Shown here in pieces: positions 30,400 to 39,476 of a stretch of DNA of 64,000 nucleotides. A program made the position numbers and the translations under genes. Every line of letters begins with the position of its first letter. Position 1 is the first letter of the stretch. The notes below the pieces were generated by a model. It was not told where the DNA came from. It searched no databases and saw only the letters and a program-made list of their open reading frames with translations. Source of the DNA: Enterobacter sp. JUb54 (lineage in GTDB: Bacteria > Pseudomonadota > Gammaproteobacteria > Enterobacterales > Enterobacteriaceae); assembly GCF_014298075.1 (NCBI RefSeq), contig NZ_CP060418.1, positions 4,278,001-4,342,000 of the forward strand, in the 5' to 3' direction.

Positions 30400-31752
30400 T
30401 TAACGCATGGTGACGAACTCTTCCGCTGCGGTCGGGTGAATCGCCACGGTGTTGTCGAAGTCCTTCTTGGTGGCGCCCATTTTCAGCGCGACCGCGAAGC
30501 CCTGCAGCATTTCATCCATGCCGAAACCGATGCCGTGAATGCCGACAATCTTCTCTTCCGGACCGACGCAAACCAGCTTCATGCGGCACGGCTGGCGGTG
30601 TGAGGTAACGGCGGTGTACATGGCGGTGAAGGAGGATTTATAGACCTTCACGGCGTCATCGCCATACTGCTCGCGCGCCTGCGGTTCGGTTAAACCGACG
30701 GTGCCGATCGGCGGGTGGCTGAAGACCACGGTCGGGATATTGCTGTAGTCCAGATGCTCGTCCGGCTTGTTGTTGAACAAGCGTTCGGACAGGCGACGGC
30801 CCGCGGCTACCGCTACTGGTGTCAGTTCTACCGCACCGGTGTTGTCGCCGACGGCGTAGATCCCTGCCACATTGGTGTTCTGGAATTTATCGACCGCGAT
30901 ATAGCCTTTGTCGTTGGTTTTTACGCCAGCGGCTGCCAGGTTGATCGTATCGTTCGCCGGTTCACGACCGATAGCCCAGATCAGGCAATCGACGGTCTGG
31001 CTACGGCCATCTTCCAGCTTCAGCGTCAGGCTGCCGTCCGCGTTTTTCACTACCGCTTTCGGGATTGAAGTCGTGTGCAGCTGCGGCCCTTCGGCGTTCA
31101 TCACTTCAACCAGCGTGTCGACTATCAGCGGATCGAAGCTGCGCAGCGGCGCGTGTTTACGCACGAACAGGTGGGTTTCGGCACCCAGACCATTGATCAC
31201 GCCCGCCAGCTCAACGGCGATATAGCCCGCACCGACCACGGCAACGCGCTTCGGCAGTGCCGGCAGCTCGAAGAAACCGTCGGAGTCGATGCCATATTCA
31301 GCGCCCGGAATCGACGGATGGCTCGGACGGCCACCGGTGGCGATCAGGATATGATCGGCGGTGAGGGTCTCACCGTTTACTTCCACGGTGTGCGCGTCGA
31401 CAAAACGGGCAAAGCCTTTGATTACATCGACCTTGTTTTTGCCCAGCACGTTGTCGTAGGAGGTATGAATACGATCGATATACGCGCTACGGCTGGCGAC
31501 CAGTTTATCCCAGTCGAAGTGATTGATGGTGGCGTCGAAACCGTAATCCGGGCCATACAGGTGAATCGCTTCGCGAATCTGCGCCGCATGCCACATCACT
31601 TTCTTCGGTACGCAGCCGACGTTCACGCAGGTGCCGCCCAGATCTTTAGCTTCAATCAGCGCGCACTTTTGGCCATACATTGCCGCACGGTTGATGGAGG
31701 CGATACCGCCGCTGCCGCCGCCGATAGCGATGTAGTCATAATGTTTGCTCAT
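30400..31752 (-). CDS. gor: Gor, glutathione-disulfide reductase
   Basis: 450 residues, the E. coli length. FAD/NADPH enzyme that reduces glutathione disulfide in the cytosol. The N-terminal FAD motif is [10 protein letters not shown], the redox-active disulfide is CVNVGC, the NADPH motif is [14 protein letters not shown], and the C-terminal catalytic histidine lies in AIHPTAAEE. All key residues are intact. Its terminator is embedded in the convergent gene. Confidence 0.97.
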   Translation of the reverse strand: MSKHYDYIAIGGGSGGIASINRAAMYGQKCALIEAKDLGGTCVNVGCVPKKVMWHAAQIREAIHLYGPDYGFDATINHFDWDKLVASRSAYIDRIHTSYDNVLGKNKVDVIKGFARFVDAHTVEVNGETLTADHILIATGGRPSHPSIPGAEYGIDSDGFFELPALPKRVAVVGAGYIAVELAGVINGLGAETHLFVRKHAPLRSFDPLIVDTLVEVMNAEGPQLHTTSIPKAVVKNADGSLTLKLEDGRSQTVDCLIWAIGREPANDTINLAAAGVKTNDKGYIAVDKFQNTNVAGIYAVGDNTGAVELTPVAVAAGRRLSERLFNNKPDEHLDYSNIPTVVFSHPPIGTVGLTEPQAREQYGDDAVKVYKSSFTAMYTAVTSHRQPCRMKLVCVGPEEKIVGIHGIGFGMDEMLQGFAVALKMGATKKDFDNTVAIHPTAAEEFVTMR

Positions 31753-31767
31753 AGCGTATATCCTTAG

Positions 31768-31791
31768 AAGAGCCTGTCCGAGCAGGCTCTT
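31768..31791 (-). terminator. Hairpin terminator of rlmJ
   Basis: AAGAGCCTG and CAGGCTCTT form a perfect 9-bp stem with a 6-base loop in the 98-bp gap between rlmJ and gor. The stem ends in TT followed by CT, so the T-tract is weak. Probably separates rlmJ from gor transcription. Confidence 0.6.
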
Positions 31792-31850
31792 AATCGTTGA
31801 TTGACCGCGATTGTAGCGCGAGGCGTAAAAGGTTCCACCGATGGTTGCGA

Positions 31851-32693
31851 TTACTCAGGGACGATCCAACTGACGGTGGCATGGCCATTTCCCGTCGGCG
31901 ACAGCTTCTTATGCAGCCACGGCAGCACGTTGTTCATCTGTTGTTCCAGCTTCCACGGCGGGTTGATAACGATCATCCCGGAAGCGGTCATGCCGCGCTG
32001 GTCGCTGTCCGGACGCACGGCGAGTTCAATTTGCATGATTTTGCGAATACCGGTGGCTTCCAGCTCTTTGATCATGCGCTTAATTTGCGCGCGCAGGACC
32101 ACCGGATACCACAGCGCGTAGGTGCCGGTGGCAAAGCGTTTATAGCCTTCATGGATCCCGGCGACCACGGCCTGGTAATCGCTTTTAATTTCATACGGCG
32201 GGTCGATCAGAATCAGGCCGCGACGGGAGACGGGTGGAAGCTTCGCCTTCAGCTGCTGATAGCCATCGGCCTTAGCCACCCGCGTGCGGTTATCTTTCTG
32301 AAATTCAGAACGCAGCAGCGGGAAGTCGCTCGGGTGCAGTTCGGTCAGATCCAGGCTGTCCTGCTCACGCAGCAGCTGGCGGGCAATCAGCGGAGAACCC
32401 GGATAGTAGCGCAGCTGACCGCTGCGGTTGAAATGCTGGACCACGGAAATATAGGCTTCCATCTCGGCCGGCAGGTCGTCCTGCTGCCAGATGCGAGCGA
32501 TCCCTTCGAGGTATTCACCGGTGCGTTCGGCGTGTTCGCCGCTCAGCTGATAGCGACCCGCGCCAGCGTGGGTGTCCAGGTAGAGAAACGGTTTTTCTTT
32601 CTCTTTCAGCGATTCAATGATCAGACTCTGAACGGTGTGTTTAAGGACGTCGGCGTGGTTGCCTGCGTGAAAGCTGTGGCGATAACTGAGCAT
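31851..32693 (-). CDS. rlmJ: RlmJ, 23S rRNA adenine-2030 N6-methyltransferase
   Basis: 280 residues, same as E. coli YhiR/RlmJ. SAM-dependent methyltransferase: [10 protein letters not shown] at the SAM site and the catalytic DPPY motif ([14 protein letters not shown]). The N-terminus [19 protein letters not shown] is the conserved family opening. RlmJ methylates m6A2030 of 23S rRNA. It is divergent from the acid phosphatase gene. Confidence 0.96.
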   Translation of the reverse strand: MLSYRHSFHAGNHADVLKHTVQSLIIESLKEKEKPFLYLDTHAGAGRYQLSGEHAERTGEYLEGIARIWQQDDLPAEMEAYISVVQHFNRSGQLRYYPGSPLIARQLLREQDSLDLTELHPSDFPLLRSEFQKDNRTRVAKADGYQQLKAKLPPVSRRGLILIDPPYEIKSDYQAVVAGIHEGYKRFATGTYALWYPVVLRAQIKRMIKELEATGIRKIMQIELAVRPDSDQRGMTASGMIVINPPWKLEQQMNNVLPWLHKKLSPTGNGHATVSWIVPE

Positions 32694-32811
32694 GGATGCA
32701 GAGATTCCGGGAATTGAACAAGATTACCGATAGTTTACCGCAGATCCGCCCGGATTACCGCTGCGGCGCCACGCTGTTTCAATCGTGGTGAAAGGATTGC
32801 AAAACGTGAAT

Positions 32812-32829
32812 GGGTCATAAAAGTGTCAA
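32812..32829 (+). promoter_or_regulatory. Pho-box-like site upstream of the acid phosphatase gene
   Basis: GGGTCAT-AAAA-GTGTCAA resembles the PhoB direct repeat (CTGTCAT, 4 bp, CTGTCAT), matching at GTCAT and TGTCA. It lies 57 bp upstream of the ATG. A weak -10 (TAGCGT, about 32840) follows at suitable distance. Phosphate-starvation control fits the product but is an inference. Confidence 0.5.
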
Positions 32830-32886
32830 AAATCTGCGCTAGCGTCGCCTGCAGGCAAGGTAATTGTTTGAATAAAAGGAAAAATA

Positions 32887-34158
32887 ATGAAACTGCAAAT
32901 CACACTTTTGACATCAGCATTGATCCTGGCGCTGCCGGCGTTGGCGCACACGGTACCGGTAAATCAGGCGGCGGCAATCGCCGGTAGCGTCACGCCCGCG
33001 GCGGCCAGCCCGGCGTTTGACGACCTTGAAAGTCAGGCGTTGAGCCGGCTACGCGCGGCGCTGAAAGGTGATGCCGCGACCCTCACCCGCGACCAACTGG
33101 AGCACGCGAAACAGAATAAAACCCAGGCAGATAAGGCCTGGCTGAAGGCCAGCGGTTATGATTTTCAGGGGAAAGAAAACCAACAGGCGGGCATTGCGCT
33201 GCTTGCCGCTTTCAGCACCCTCCCGGATGCGGTGGTGAAGGCCAACCTGGCAACGGTGACCGCCATTAACCGCGATGCGACTCAGGCGACCCGTCATCAG
33301 GCGCTGGCGGATGCGGAAGGGATTAGCTATCTCTACTTCCTCAGCGATGCGCTGGGCCCGCGGCTGGGGAAAGCCTTCCTCACCGCTTACGATAAAGGCG
33401 AGCTGGGTAAAGCGGCGGCGTTGATTAAGGCCAGTGAAGTCAGCACCGGGGCGGCGAAAAAGCATTTTAACTACCCGCGCCCGTTCCTGATCCAGGGCAA
33501 TACCATTCATCTGGTGCCGGACGACGTGGTGGTCAAGGATAACCAGCCCTATACCGCCGACGGCGGCTCGTTCCCCAGCGGACACACCAACACCGGCTAT
33601 ACCGATGCGCTGTTGATGGCGGAAATGATCCCGGAGCGCTTTGATGCCCTGGTGACGCGCGGCGCGCGCTATGGATACTCCCGCATCGTGCTCGGCGTGC
33701 ATTATCCGCTGGATGTGATGGGGTCGCGGATGGTGGCGCAACGTAACGTTGCGCATTACCTCAACGACGCGAAGTATCACGCGCTGTTCAATGAGGCGCG
33801 CGATCAACTGCGCGCGGCGCTGGAAAAAGAGTGCGGCACGTCGCTTGCCGAGTGTGCAAAATCCGCCGGGAAAGACGATCCCTACCGCGACCCGGCCATG
33901 AACGCCTTTTACCAGTTCACCATGACCTATAATCTGGCGCAGCAGAAGGGCGAGAAGCCCGAGCTGACGGCGCCTGAAGGGGCGGAGGTGCTGCTGGAGA
34001 CCGCACTGCCTCATCTTTCAGGGGCGCAGCGTCGGGCATTGATGGTGAAAACCGCGCTACCGGCGGGCTACCCGCTGTCGGGTGAGAGCGCCGACCAGCA
34101 GTTCTGGCAGCGGCTGAATCTGCCGGCGGCTTATCAGATGGCGCAGAAAGCGCATTGA
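32887..34158 (+). CDS. Periplasmic PAP2-type acid phosphatase (class A-like), enlarged
   Basis: 423 residues with a signal peptide (MKLQITLLTSALILALPALA). It has the full PAP2/vanadium-haloperoxidase phosphatase triad of motifs: K191-x6-R198-P199, P230-S-G-H233, and S265-R-x3-G-x-H272-Y-x2-D276. Classical class A enzymes such as PhoN and PhoC are about 250 residues. Here some 140 residues precede the first motif and about 145 follow the last, so it belongs to the longer periplasmic subgroup. It would release phosphate from organic monoesters. A Pho-box-like site upstream supports induction by phosphate limitation. Confidence 0.88.
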   Translation: MKLQITLLTSALILALPALAHTVPVNQAAAIAGSVTPAAASPAFDDLESQALSRLRAALKGDAATLTRDQLEHAKQNKTQADKAWLKASGYDFQGKENQQAGIALLAAFSTLPDAVVKANLATVTAINRDATQATRHQALADAEGISYLYFLSDALGPRLGKAFLTAYDKGELGKAAALIKASEVSTGAAKKHFNYPRPFLIQGNTIHLVPDDVVVKDNQPYTADGGSFPSGHTNTGYTDALLMAEMIPERFDALVTRGARYGYSRIVLGVHYPLDVMGSRMVAQRNVAHYLNDAKYHALFNEARDQLRAALEKECGTSLAECAKSAGKDDPYRDPAMNAFYQFTMTYNLAQQKGEKPELTAPEGAEVLLETALPHLSGAQRRALMVKTALPAGYPLSGESADQQFWQRLNLPAAYQMAQKAH

Positions 34159-34168
34159 TCTCACACAG

Positions 34169-34199
34169 CCCGGCGAAGCATCGTGCCAGCCGGGATTTT
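34169..34199 (+). terminator. Terminator of the acid phosphatase gene
   Basis: CCCGGC (34169-34174) and GCCGGG (34189-34194) with an inner GCA/TGC pairing, followed by ATTTT. It starts 11 bp after the stop. Confidence 0.6.
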
Positions 34200-34251
34200 G
34201 CTCAACGGCCGGGCTTATTGCAGTAATACCCGGCGCCTGGCACGGCGTGAC

Positions 34252-34280
34252 ATTGAAATTCCCGCAACGATCCCCCATTC
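34252..34280 (+). promoter_or_regulatory. Sigma-32 (heat-shock) promoter of prlC
   Basis: ATTGAAA (34252-34258), 14 bp, CCCCATTC (34273-34280). This agrees with the RpoH consensus (CTTGAAA, 11-16 bp, CCCCATNT). It is 63 bp upstream of the prlC ATG. Heat-shock control of the prlC-rsmJ unit is known in E. coli. Confidence 0.75.
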
Positions 34281-34343
34281 TAGATCTCATGCTAAAGCGC
34301 CGGAACGCGCGCTTCATTTACCCTTTTCAACAGGACTGCGCTT

Positions 34344-36386
34344 ATGACCAATCCATTACTGACGCCTTTTTCTTTGCCGCCTTTTTCTGCGATCAAGCCG
34401 GAACATGTCGTCCCTGCGGTCAGCAAAGCGCTGGACGACTGCCGGGCATCGGTAGAAAGCGTGGTGGCGCAAGGCGCGCCGTACAGCTGGGAAACCCTCT
34501 GCCAGCCGCTGGCTGAAGTGGATGACGTACTGGGACGCATCTTCTCCCCGGTCAGCCACCTGAACTCGGTGAAAAACAGCCCTGAACTACGTGAAGCCTA
34601 CGAGCAAACCCTGCCGCTGCTGTCGGAATACAGCACCTGGGTTGGCCAGCACGAAGGCCTGTACAAAGCCTACCGCGACCTGCGCGATGGCGACCATTAC
34701 GCCACCCTGAATACCGCCCAGAAGAAAGCGGTCGATAACGCGCTGCGTGATTTCGAACTGTCCGGTATTGGCCTCGCCAAAGAGCAACAGCAGCGTTACG
34801 GCGAGATTGCCGCGCGCCTGTCTGAGCTTGGCAACCAGTACAGCAACAACGTCCTCGACGCCACCATGGGCTGGAGCAAGCTGGTGACCGACGAAGCCGA
34901 GCTGGCCGGGATGCCGGAAAGCGCGCTGGCGGCGGCTCAGGCCCAGGCTCAGGCGAAAGAACAGGAAGGCTATCTGCTGACCCTGGATATCCCGAGCTAT
35001 CTGCCGGTGATGACCTACTGCGACAACCAGGCGCTGCGCGAAGAGCTGTATCGTGCCTACTCCACCCGTGCGTCAGACCAGGGTCCGAATGCCGGTAAAT
35101 GGGATAACAGCCCGGTGATGGCGGAAATCCTCGCGCTGCGCCACGAGCTGGCCCAATTACTGGGCTTTGAAAGCTATGCCTTTAAATCGCTGTCGACCAA
35201 AATGGCCGAAAATCCGCAGCAGGTGCTCGACTTTCTGACCGACCTCGCAAAACGCGCGCGTCCGCAGGGCGAGAAAGAGCTGGCCCAGCTGCGCGCCTTC
35301 GCCAAAGCCGAATATGGCGTCGACGAACTGCAGCCGTGGGATATTGCTTACTACAGCGAAAAACAAAAACAGCATCTCTACAGCATCAGCGATGAGCAGC
35401 TGCGTCCGTACTTCCCGGAAAACAAAGCCGTTAATGGCCTGTTCGAAGTGGTTAAGCGCATTTACGGGATTACCGCGAAAGAGCGCACGGACATCGACGT
35501 CTGGCACCCGGAGGTTCGTTTCTTCGAACTGTATGACGAGAGCAACGAGCTGCGCGGTAGCTTCTATCTCGACCTGTACGCGCGTGAGCACAAGCGCGGT
35601 GGGGCGTGGATGGATGATTGCGTTGGCCAGATGCGTAAACTCGACGGTTCGCTGCAAAAACCGGTCGCCTACCTGACCTGTAACTTCAACCGCCCGGTGA
35701 ACGGCAAGCCGGCGCTGTTTACCCACGACGAAGTGATTACCCTGTTCCACGAATTCGGCCACGGCCTGCACCACATGCTGACCCGCATTGATACCGCCGG
35801 GGTCTCCGGCATCAGCGGTGTGCCGTGGGATGCGGTCGAACTGCCGAGCCAGTTTATGGAAAACTGGTGCTGGGAGCCGGAAGCGCTGGCGTTTATCTCT
35901 GGCCACTATGAAACCGGTGAGCCGCTGCCGCAGGCGCTGCTCGACAAAATGCTGGCTGCGAAAAACTACCAGGCGGCGCTGTTCATCCTGCGTCAGCTGG
36001 AGTTTGGCCTGTTCGACTTCCGTCTGCATGCAGAATACCAGCCGGAGCAAGGGGCGAAAATTCTCGAGACCCTCGCGGAAATCAAAAAGCAGGTGGCCGT
36101 GGTGCCAGGGCCGTCGTGGGGCCGCTTCCCGCACGCCTTCAGCCACATCTTTGCCGGTGGTTATGCGGCAGGTTACTACAGCTATCTGTGGGCCGACGTG
36201 CTGGCGGCAGACGCCTTCTCTCGCTTTGAAGAAGAGGGGATTTTCAACCGCGAAACCGGTCAGTCGTTCCTCGATAACATCCTGAGCCGCGGTGGTTCCG
36301 AAGAGCCAATGGTGCTGTTCAAACGCTTCCGTGGGCGTGAGCCGCAGCTGGACGCGATGCTCGATCATTACGGGATCAAGGGCTAA
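34344..36386 (+). CDS. prlC: PrlC/OpdA, oligopeptidase A (M3 metallopeptidase)
   Basis: 680 residues, same as E. coli OpdA. Cytosolic zinc peptidase that degrades oligopeptides, including cleaved signal peptides. The zinc motif HEFGH lies in [13 protein letters not shown], with the downstream glutamate in the [10 protein letters not shown] segment. It is transcribed from a heat-shock-type promoter and followed after 7 bp by rsmJ. Confidence 0.97.
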   Translation: MTNPLLTPFSLPPFSAIKPEHVVPAVSKALDDCRASVESVVAQGAPYSWETLCQPLAEVDDVLGRIFSPVSHLNSVKNSPELREAYEQTLPLLSEYSTWVGQHEGLYKAYRDLRDGDHYATLNTAQKKAVDNALRDFELSGIGLAKEQQQRYGEIAARLSELGNQYSNNVLDATMGWSKLVTDEAELAGMPESALAAAQAQAQAKEQEGYLLTLDIPSYLPVMTYCDNQALREELYRAYSTRASDQGPNAGKWDNSPVMAEILALRHELAQLLGFESYAFKSLSTKMAENPQQVLDFLTDLAKRARPQGEKELAQLRAFAKAEYGVDELQPWDIAYYSEKQKQHLYSISDEQLRPYFPENKAVNGLFEVVKRIYGITAKERTDIDVWHPEVRFFELYDESNELRGSFYLDLYAREHKRGGAWMDDCVGQMRKLDGSLQKPVAYLTCNFNRPVNGKPALFTHDEVITLFHEFGHGLHHMLTRIDTAGVSGISGVPWDAVELPSQFMENWCWEPEALAFISGHYETGEPLPQALLDKMLAAKNYQAALFILRQLEFGLFDFRLHAEYQPEQGAKILETLAEIKKQVAVVPGPSWGRFPHAFSHIFAGGYAAGYYSYLWADVLAADAFSRFEEEGIFNRETGQSFLDNILSRGGSEEPMVLFKRFRGREPQLDAMLDHYGIKG

Positions 36387-36393
36387 GCGTTTC

Positions 36394-37143
36394 GTGAAAA
36401 TTTGCTTAGTCGATGAAACGGGCGCCGGAGACGGCGCCTTATCTGTTCTTGCGACCCGCTGGGGGCTGGAACAGGATGATGACAACCCGATGGCGCTGGT
36501 GATGACCCCGGAGCATCTGGAGCTGCGCAAGCGCGATGAGCCGAAGCTCGGCGGGATCTTCGTTGATTTTGTCGGCGGGGCCATGGCCCACCGGCGTAAA
36601 TTTGGCGGCGGTCGCGGTGAAGCGGTGGCGAAAGCCGTTGGCGTGAAAGGCGACTACCTGCCAGAGGTGGTGGATGCGACGGCGGGACTGGGGCGGGATG
36701 CCTTTGTGCTGGCGGCGGTCGGCTGCCGGGTGCGGATGCTGGAGCGTAATCCGGTGGTGGCGGCCCTGCTCGATGACGGGCTGGCACGCGGCTATGCCGA
36801 CCCGGAAATCGGCCCGTGGTTACGCGAGCGTTTGCAGTTGATTCATGCTTCCAGCCTGACGGCGCTGACGGATATTACGCCGCGTCCGCAGGTGGTCTAT
36901 CTGGACCCGATGTTCCCGCACAAGCAGAAAAGCGCGCTGGTGAAGAAAGAGATGCGTGTGTTTCAGTCGTTGGTGGGACCGGATCTGGATGCCGACGGGC
37001 TGCTGGCGCCGGCACGGCAGCTGGCAACCAAACGGGTGGTGGTGAAACGCCCGGATTACGCGCCGCCGCTGGCCGAAGTCGCCACGCCGAACGCGGTGGT
37101 CACCAAAGGCCACCGTTTCGATATCTACGCTGGAACGGCGTGA
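36394..37143 (+). CDS. rsmJ: RsmJ, 16S rRNA guanine-1516 N2-methyltransferase
   Basis: 249 residues from GTG at 36394 ([14 protein letters not shown]), which aligns with the E. coli start MKICLIDETG; upstream codons of the same frame lie inside prlC. SAM motif [11 protein letters not shown] and the catalytic-region [11 protein letters not shown] are intact. The gene follows prlC by 7 bp, so it is almost certainly in the same heat-shock-inducible transcript. The BIME array begins at its stop. Confidence 0.95.
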   Translation: MKICLVDETGAGDGALSVLATRWGLEQDDDNPMALVMTPEHLELRKRDEPKLGGIFVDFVGGAMAHRRKFGGGRGEAVAKAVGVKGDYLPEVVDATAGLGRDAFVLAAVGCRVRMLERNPVVAALLDDGLARGYADPEIGPWLRERLQLIHASSLTALTDITPRPQVVYLDPMFPHKQKSALVKKEMRVFQSLVGPDLDADGLLAPARQLATKRVVVKRPDYAPPLAEVATPNAVVTKGHRFDIYAGTA

Positions 37144-37481
37144 CCGGGCCACGGGTCCGTGCGGTTTAGTATGTTGTCGCCCGGACGGGGCGTAGCACCG
37201 CCTGCGGGAAACTCCCCGGTGGCGCTGTGCTGACCGGGCTACGGGTCCATGCGGTTTGAGATGTTGTAGCCCGGACAGGTGCGTAGCACCGCCTCCGGGA
37301 AACTCCCCGGTGGCGCTGCGCTGACCGGGCTACGGGTCCGTGCGGTTTAGTATGTTGTCGCCTGGACGGGGCGTAGCACCGCCTGCGGGAAACTCCCCGG
37401 TGGCGCTGCGCTGACCGGGCTACGGGTCCATGCGGTTTGAGATGTTGTAGCCCGGACAGGTGCGTAGCACCGCCTCCGGGA
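37141..37481. repeat. BIME array: four 90-91-bp units arranged as two 181-bp dimers
   Basis: Units start at 37141, 37231, 37322 and 37412 (steps of 90, 91 and 90 bp). Each contains two inverted REP cores, GTAGCCCGGA...CCGGGAAACT and CCCCGGTGGCGCTG...ACCGGGCTAC. Units 1 and 3 share GTCCGTGCGGTTTAGTATG; units 2 and 4 share GTCCATGCGGTTTGAGATG, so the array is ABAB. It fills the gap between convergent rsmJ and the flavoprotein gene, which holds no other feature. Confidence 0.9.
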
Positions 37482-37500
37482 GATCCCTGAGAGTGACGGA

Positions 37501-38703
37501 TTAAACAAACGGTGCCAGCGGGTCGGCCATCTCAAAGGCGGCGGTTTTCTCGGCCTTTGGCGGATAGATCAACTCCTGGGTAATGGACATCTTCAGCTTC
37601 TTCGCCTCTTCCCGGGTCAGCTTCACCTGCTGATCCCAGCCTTCGGTATAGACCGCACCCCACGCCCCGAGGTCGAGACAGGTCACGTAGTTTTCCTGAC
37701 GATAGGGCAGCGGCATCACGTTGAGCAGGCTGGCAGCCGCGTTATTACCGGCAAATTTACCCAGCAAAATTGCGTGCTGGCAGGTCATCAACGCATGGTT
37801 ACCTTTGTCATCGGTGGCCGCATAGGCCACGTCACCGGTCGCATAGATATCGTCATGGCCCACCACCTGAAGCGCCGTATTCACATGCAGGCGGCCCTGG
37901 CGATCGCGCGGGGCATCAATCTGCGCCGTCAGGCCGTTGGCCTCGACGCCAACGGTCCAGATAACGGTCCGGGAGGCGATGTACTGGCCGTCTTTCAGCA
38001 TCACGCCGTCGGCATCCACGCGTTCTACTTCGGTATTCACCCGCCATTCAACGCCAAGCTCTGCAGAGGCCTGGACGATAACCTCGCGTAATGCTTCGCT
38101 GTAGCGTGAACCCGGCTGCGGCCCGCGCTCAACTACGACTACTCTGGTCTTAGAATTCGAGCCGAGGATCTCCCGCAATTTGCCGGGCAGCTCCAGCGCC
38201 ATCTCGATACCGGTGAAACCGCCGCCGCATACCACCACGGTATTGCGTGACTCACTGTCGGCCTCATGAGCAAGGGATTTCAGGTGCGATTCCAGCTCGC
38301 TGGCGCTCTCCAGCTGATCGAGATCGAAGGCGTGGGTATCGGCGCCGGCCACCAGTGAACGGTTGACGTGGCTGCCGCTGGCCAGAACTAACCGGTCGTA
38401 GCTCTGCTGCTGCATGATGCCGTTGGCATCAGTCCAGGTCACGGTTTTGCTGGCCGGAAGGATCCGGGAAACCGTCCCGCGCAGGAAGCGCACGCCAGTC
38501 ACGTCAAACAGCGGCTGCAACGGCGCTACCAGGGTCTCGACGGCATTTTCATAAAAGCGCGGACGCACCCGCAGTTCAGGCTGCGGGGCAATCACCGTGA
38601 TCTCTACGGCCTGTGATTGATGTTGATCGGCGAGGCGAGCAGCGCTAAGCGCGGCCCACATTCCCGCAAAGCCGGCACCGACTACCAGAATTTGTTTACC
38701 CAT
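37501..38703 (-). CDS. FAD-dependent NAD(P)H oxidoreductase, NDH-2-like
   Basis: 400 residues from ATG at 38703 (MGKQILVVGAGFAGMWAAL); the frame runs 27 codons further but without a better start. Two Rossmann motifs are visible: the N-terminal GAGFAG for FAD and CGGGFTGIEMALEL for NAD(P)H, plus DDIYATGDVA for the FAD ribityl site. Overall form is that of type II NADH dehydrogenases and related quinone or sulfide reductases, shorter than E. coli Ndh (434). No C-terminal membrane helix is obvious. The divergent Rrf2 regulator suggests redox- or stress-controlled expression. Confidence 0.85.
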   Translation of the reverse strand: MGKQILVVGAGFAGMWAALSAARLADQHQSQAVEITVIAPQPELRVRPRFYENAVETLVAPLQPLFDVTGVRFLRGTVSRILPASKTVTWTDANGIMQQQSYDRLVLASGSHVNRSLVAGADTHAFDLDQLESASELESHLKSLAHEADSESRNTVVVCGGGFTGIEMALELPGKLREILGSNSKTRVVVVERGPQPGSRYSEALREVIVQASAELGVEWRVNTEVERVDADGVMLKDGQYIASRTVIWTVGVEANGLTAQIDAPRDRQGRLHVNTALQVVGHDDIYATGDVAYAATDDKGNHALMTCQHAILLGKFAGNNAAASLLNVMPLPYRQENYVTCLDLGAWGAVYTEGWDQQVKLTREEAKKLKMSITQELIYPPKAEKTAAFEMADPLAPFV

Positions 38704-38743
38704 GATGGTTTCACTCACTGTTAACGACGATATGTTTACTCGG

Positions 38744-38784
38744 ATTCTATTTGTCGTAGTATGTAATTGCAATCTGATTTGCAA
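38744..38784 (-). promoter_or_regulatory. Promoter of the NDH-2-like gene with TTGCAA repeat
   Basis: On the minus strand, TTGCAA (38772-38767), a 17-bp spacer and TAGAAT (38749-38744) make a good sigma-70 promoter. A second TTGCAA lies at 38779-38784, a 12-bp period. The doubled hexamer overlapping the -35 is a candidate operator for the divergent Rrf2 protein (inference). Confidence 0.6.
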
Positions 38785-38935
38785 CGCAGAGCGGTTTGGC
38801 TGGGTTGATTTGTATTTATCTAATTGATAATAAAAAGTTTAAAAATTTTATGGACGACGGGATATTTTATCTTTGTGGTAAGGCTATGGCGAAAAAGCTA
38901 CAATAACTCAGATTTATTTTGGCTGAGATAAGAGC

Positions 38936-39439
38936 ATGGCATTCTACAGTTCCGGTGTTGAGTACGGCATCCATAGCCTGATGTGTATGGTGGACAGCAA
39001 AGGCGACGCCCGCGATATGAGCGTGCGCGAAATCGCCGATCTGCAAAGCGTGCCCTACGATTACCTGGCCAAAATCTTTACCCGCCTTTCGAAGGCCGGC
39101 CTGGTGCGCAGCACGGAAGGCAAGGGCGGCGGATTCCAGCTGGCGAAGCCGGCGGAACATATCACGGTACTCGATGTGGTGAACGCCATTGATGGCGATA
39201 AGCGCATTTTTGAGTGTCGGGAAATTCGCCAGCGGCTGGCGGTGTTTGACGAACGTCCGCCGGAATGGGCCTGCGAAGGGATCTGCGGCGTGCGATCGGT
39301 GATGGATATGGCCCAGCAGCGCATGGAAGAGGCCTTAGGGCAGCATACCATTCTGGACCTGGCGCGTAAGATGTACCGCAAAGCGCCGGACGAGTTTGTT
39401 ATCGAAGTACAGGACTGGATTGCCGCGCGCAAAGGTTAA
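38936..39439 (+). CDS. Rrf2-family transcriptional regulator
   Basis: 167 residues. The N-terminal winged helix-turn-helix (MAFYSSGVEYGIHSLMCMV...VPYDYLAKIFTRLSKAGLV) and the wing segment EGKGGGFQLAKP are typical of Rrf2 (IscR, NsrR, CymR). Cysteines lie at 17, 94, 113 and 117. The C94-x18-C113-x3-C117 spacing differs from IscR (x5, x5) and NsrR (x4, x5), so an iron-sulfur or thiol sensor is possible but unproven. A TACAAT -10 (38899-38904) lies upstream, and CTCAG/CTGAG (38907-38927) brackets the leader. The likely target is the divergent NDH-2-like gene. Confidence 0.88.
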   Translation: MAFYSSGVEYGIHSLMCMVDSKGDARDMSVREIADLQSVPYDYLAKIFTRLSKAGLVRSTEGKGGGFQLAKPAEHITVLDVVNAIDGDKRIFECREIRQRLAVFDERPPEWACEGICGVRSVMDMAQQRMEEALGQHTILDLARKMYRKAPDEFVIEVQDWIAARKG

Positions 39440-39470
39440 CCTCAGCCGGTGTTGCCCGCTGAGGTTAACC
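39434..39470. terminator. 13-bp perfect hairpin between convergent rrf2 and dtpB
   Basis: GGTTAACCTCAGC (39434-39446) and GCTGAGGTTAACC (39458-39470) with an 11-base loop. The first arm includes the rrf2 stop codon, and the second ends 6 bp before the dtpB stop. There are no T-runs, but the stem probably protects or ends both transcripts. Confidence 0.6.
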
Positions 39471-39476
39471 ACCGAG

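Noticed and set aside
35157-36584. 475-codon minus-strand frame over prlC and rsmJ
   Set aside because: Antisense to two conserved genes; no family resemblance.
37141-37481. Possible CRISPR array
   Set aside because: The repeats are contiguous 90-bp units with inverted REP cores and no unique spacers; this is a BIME.
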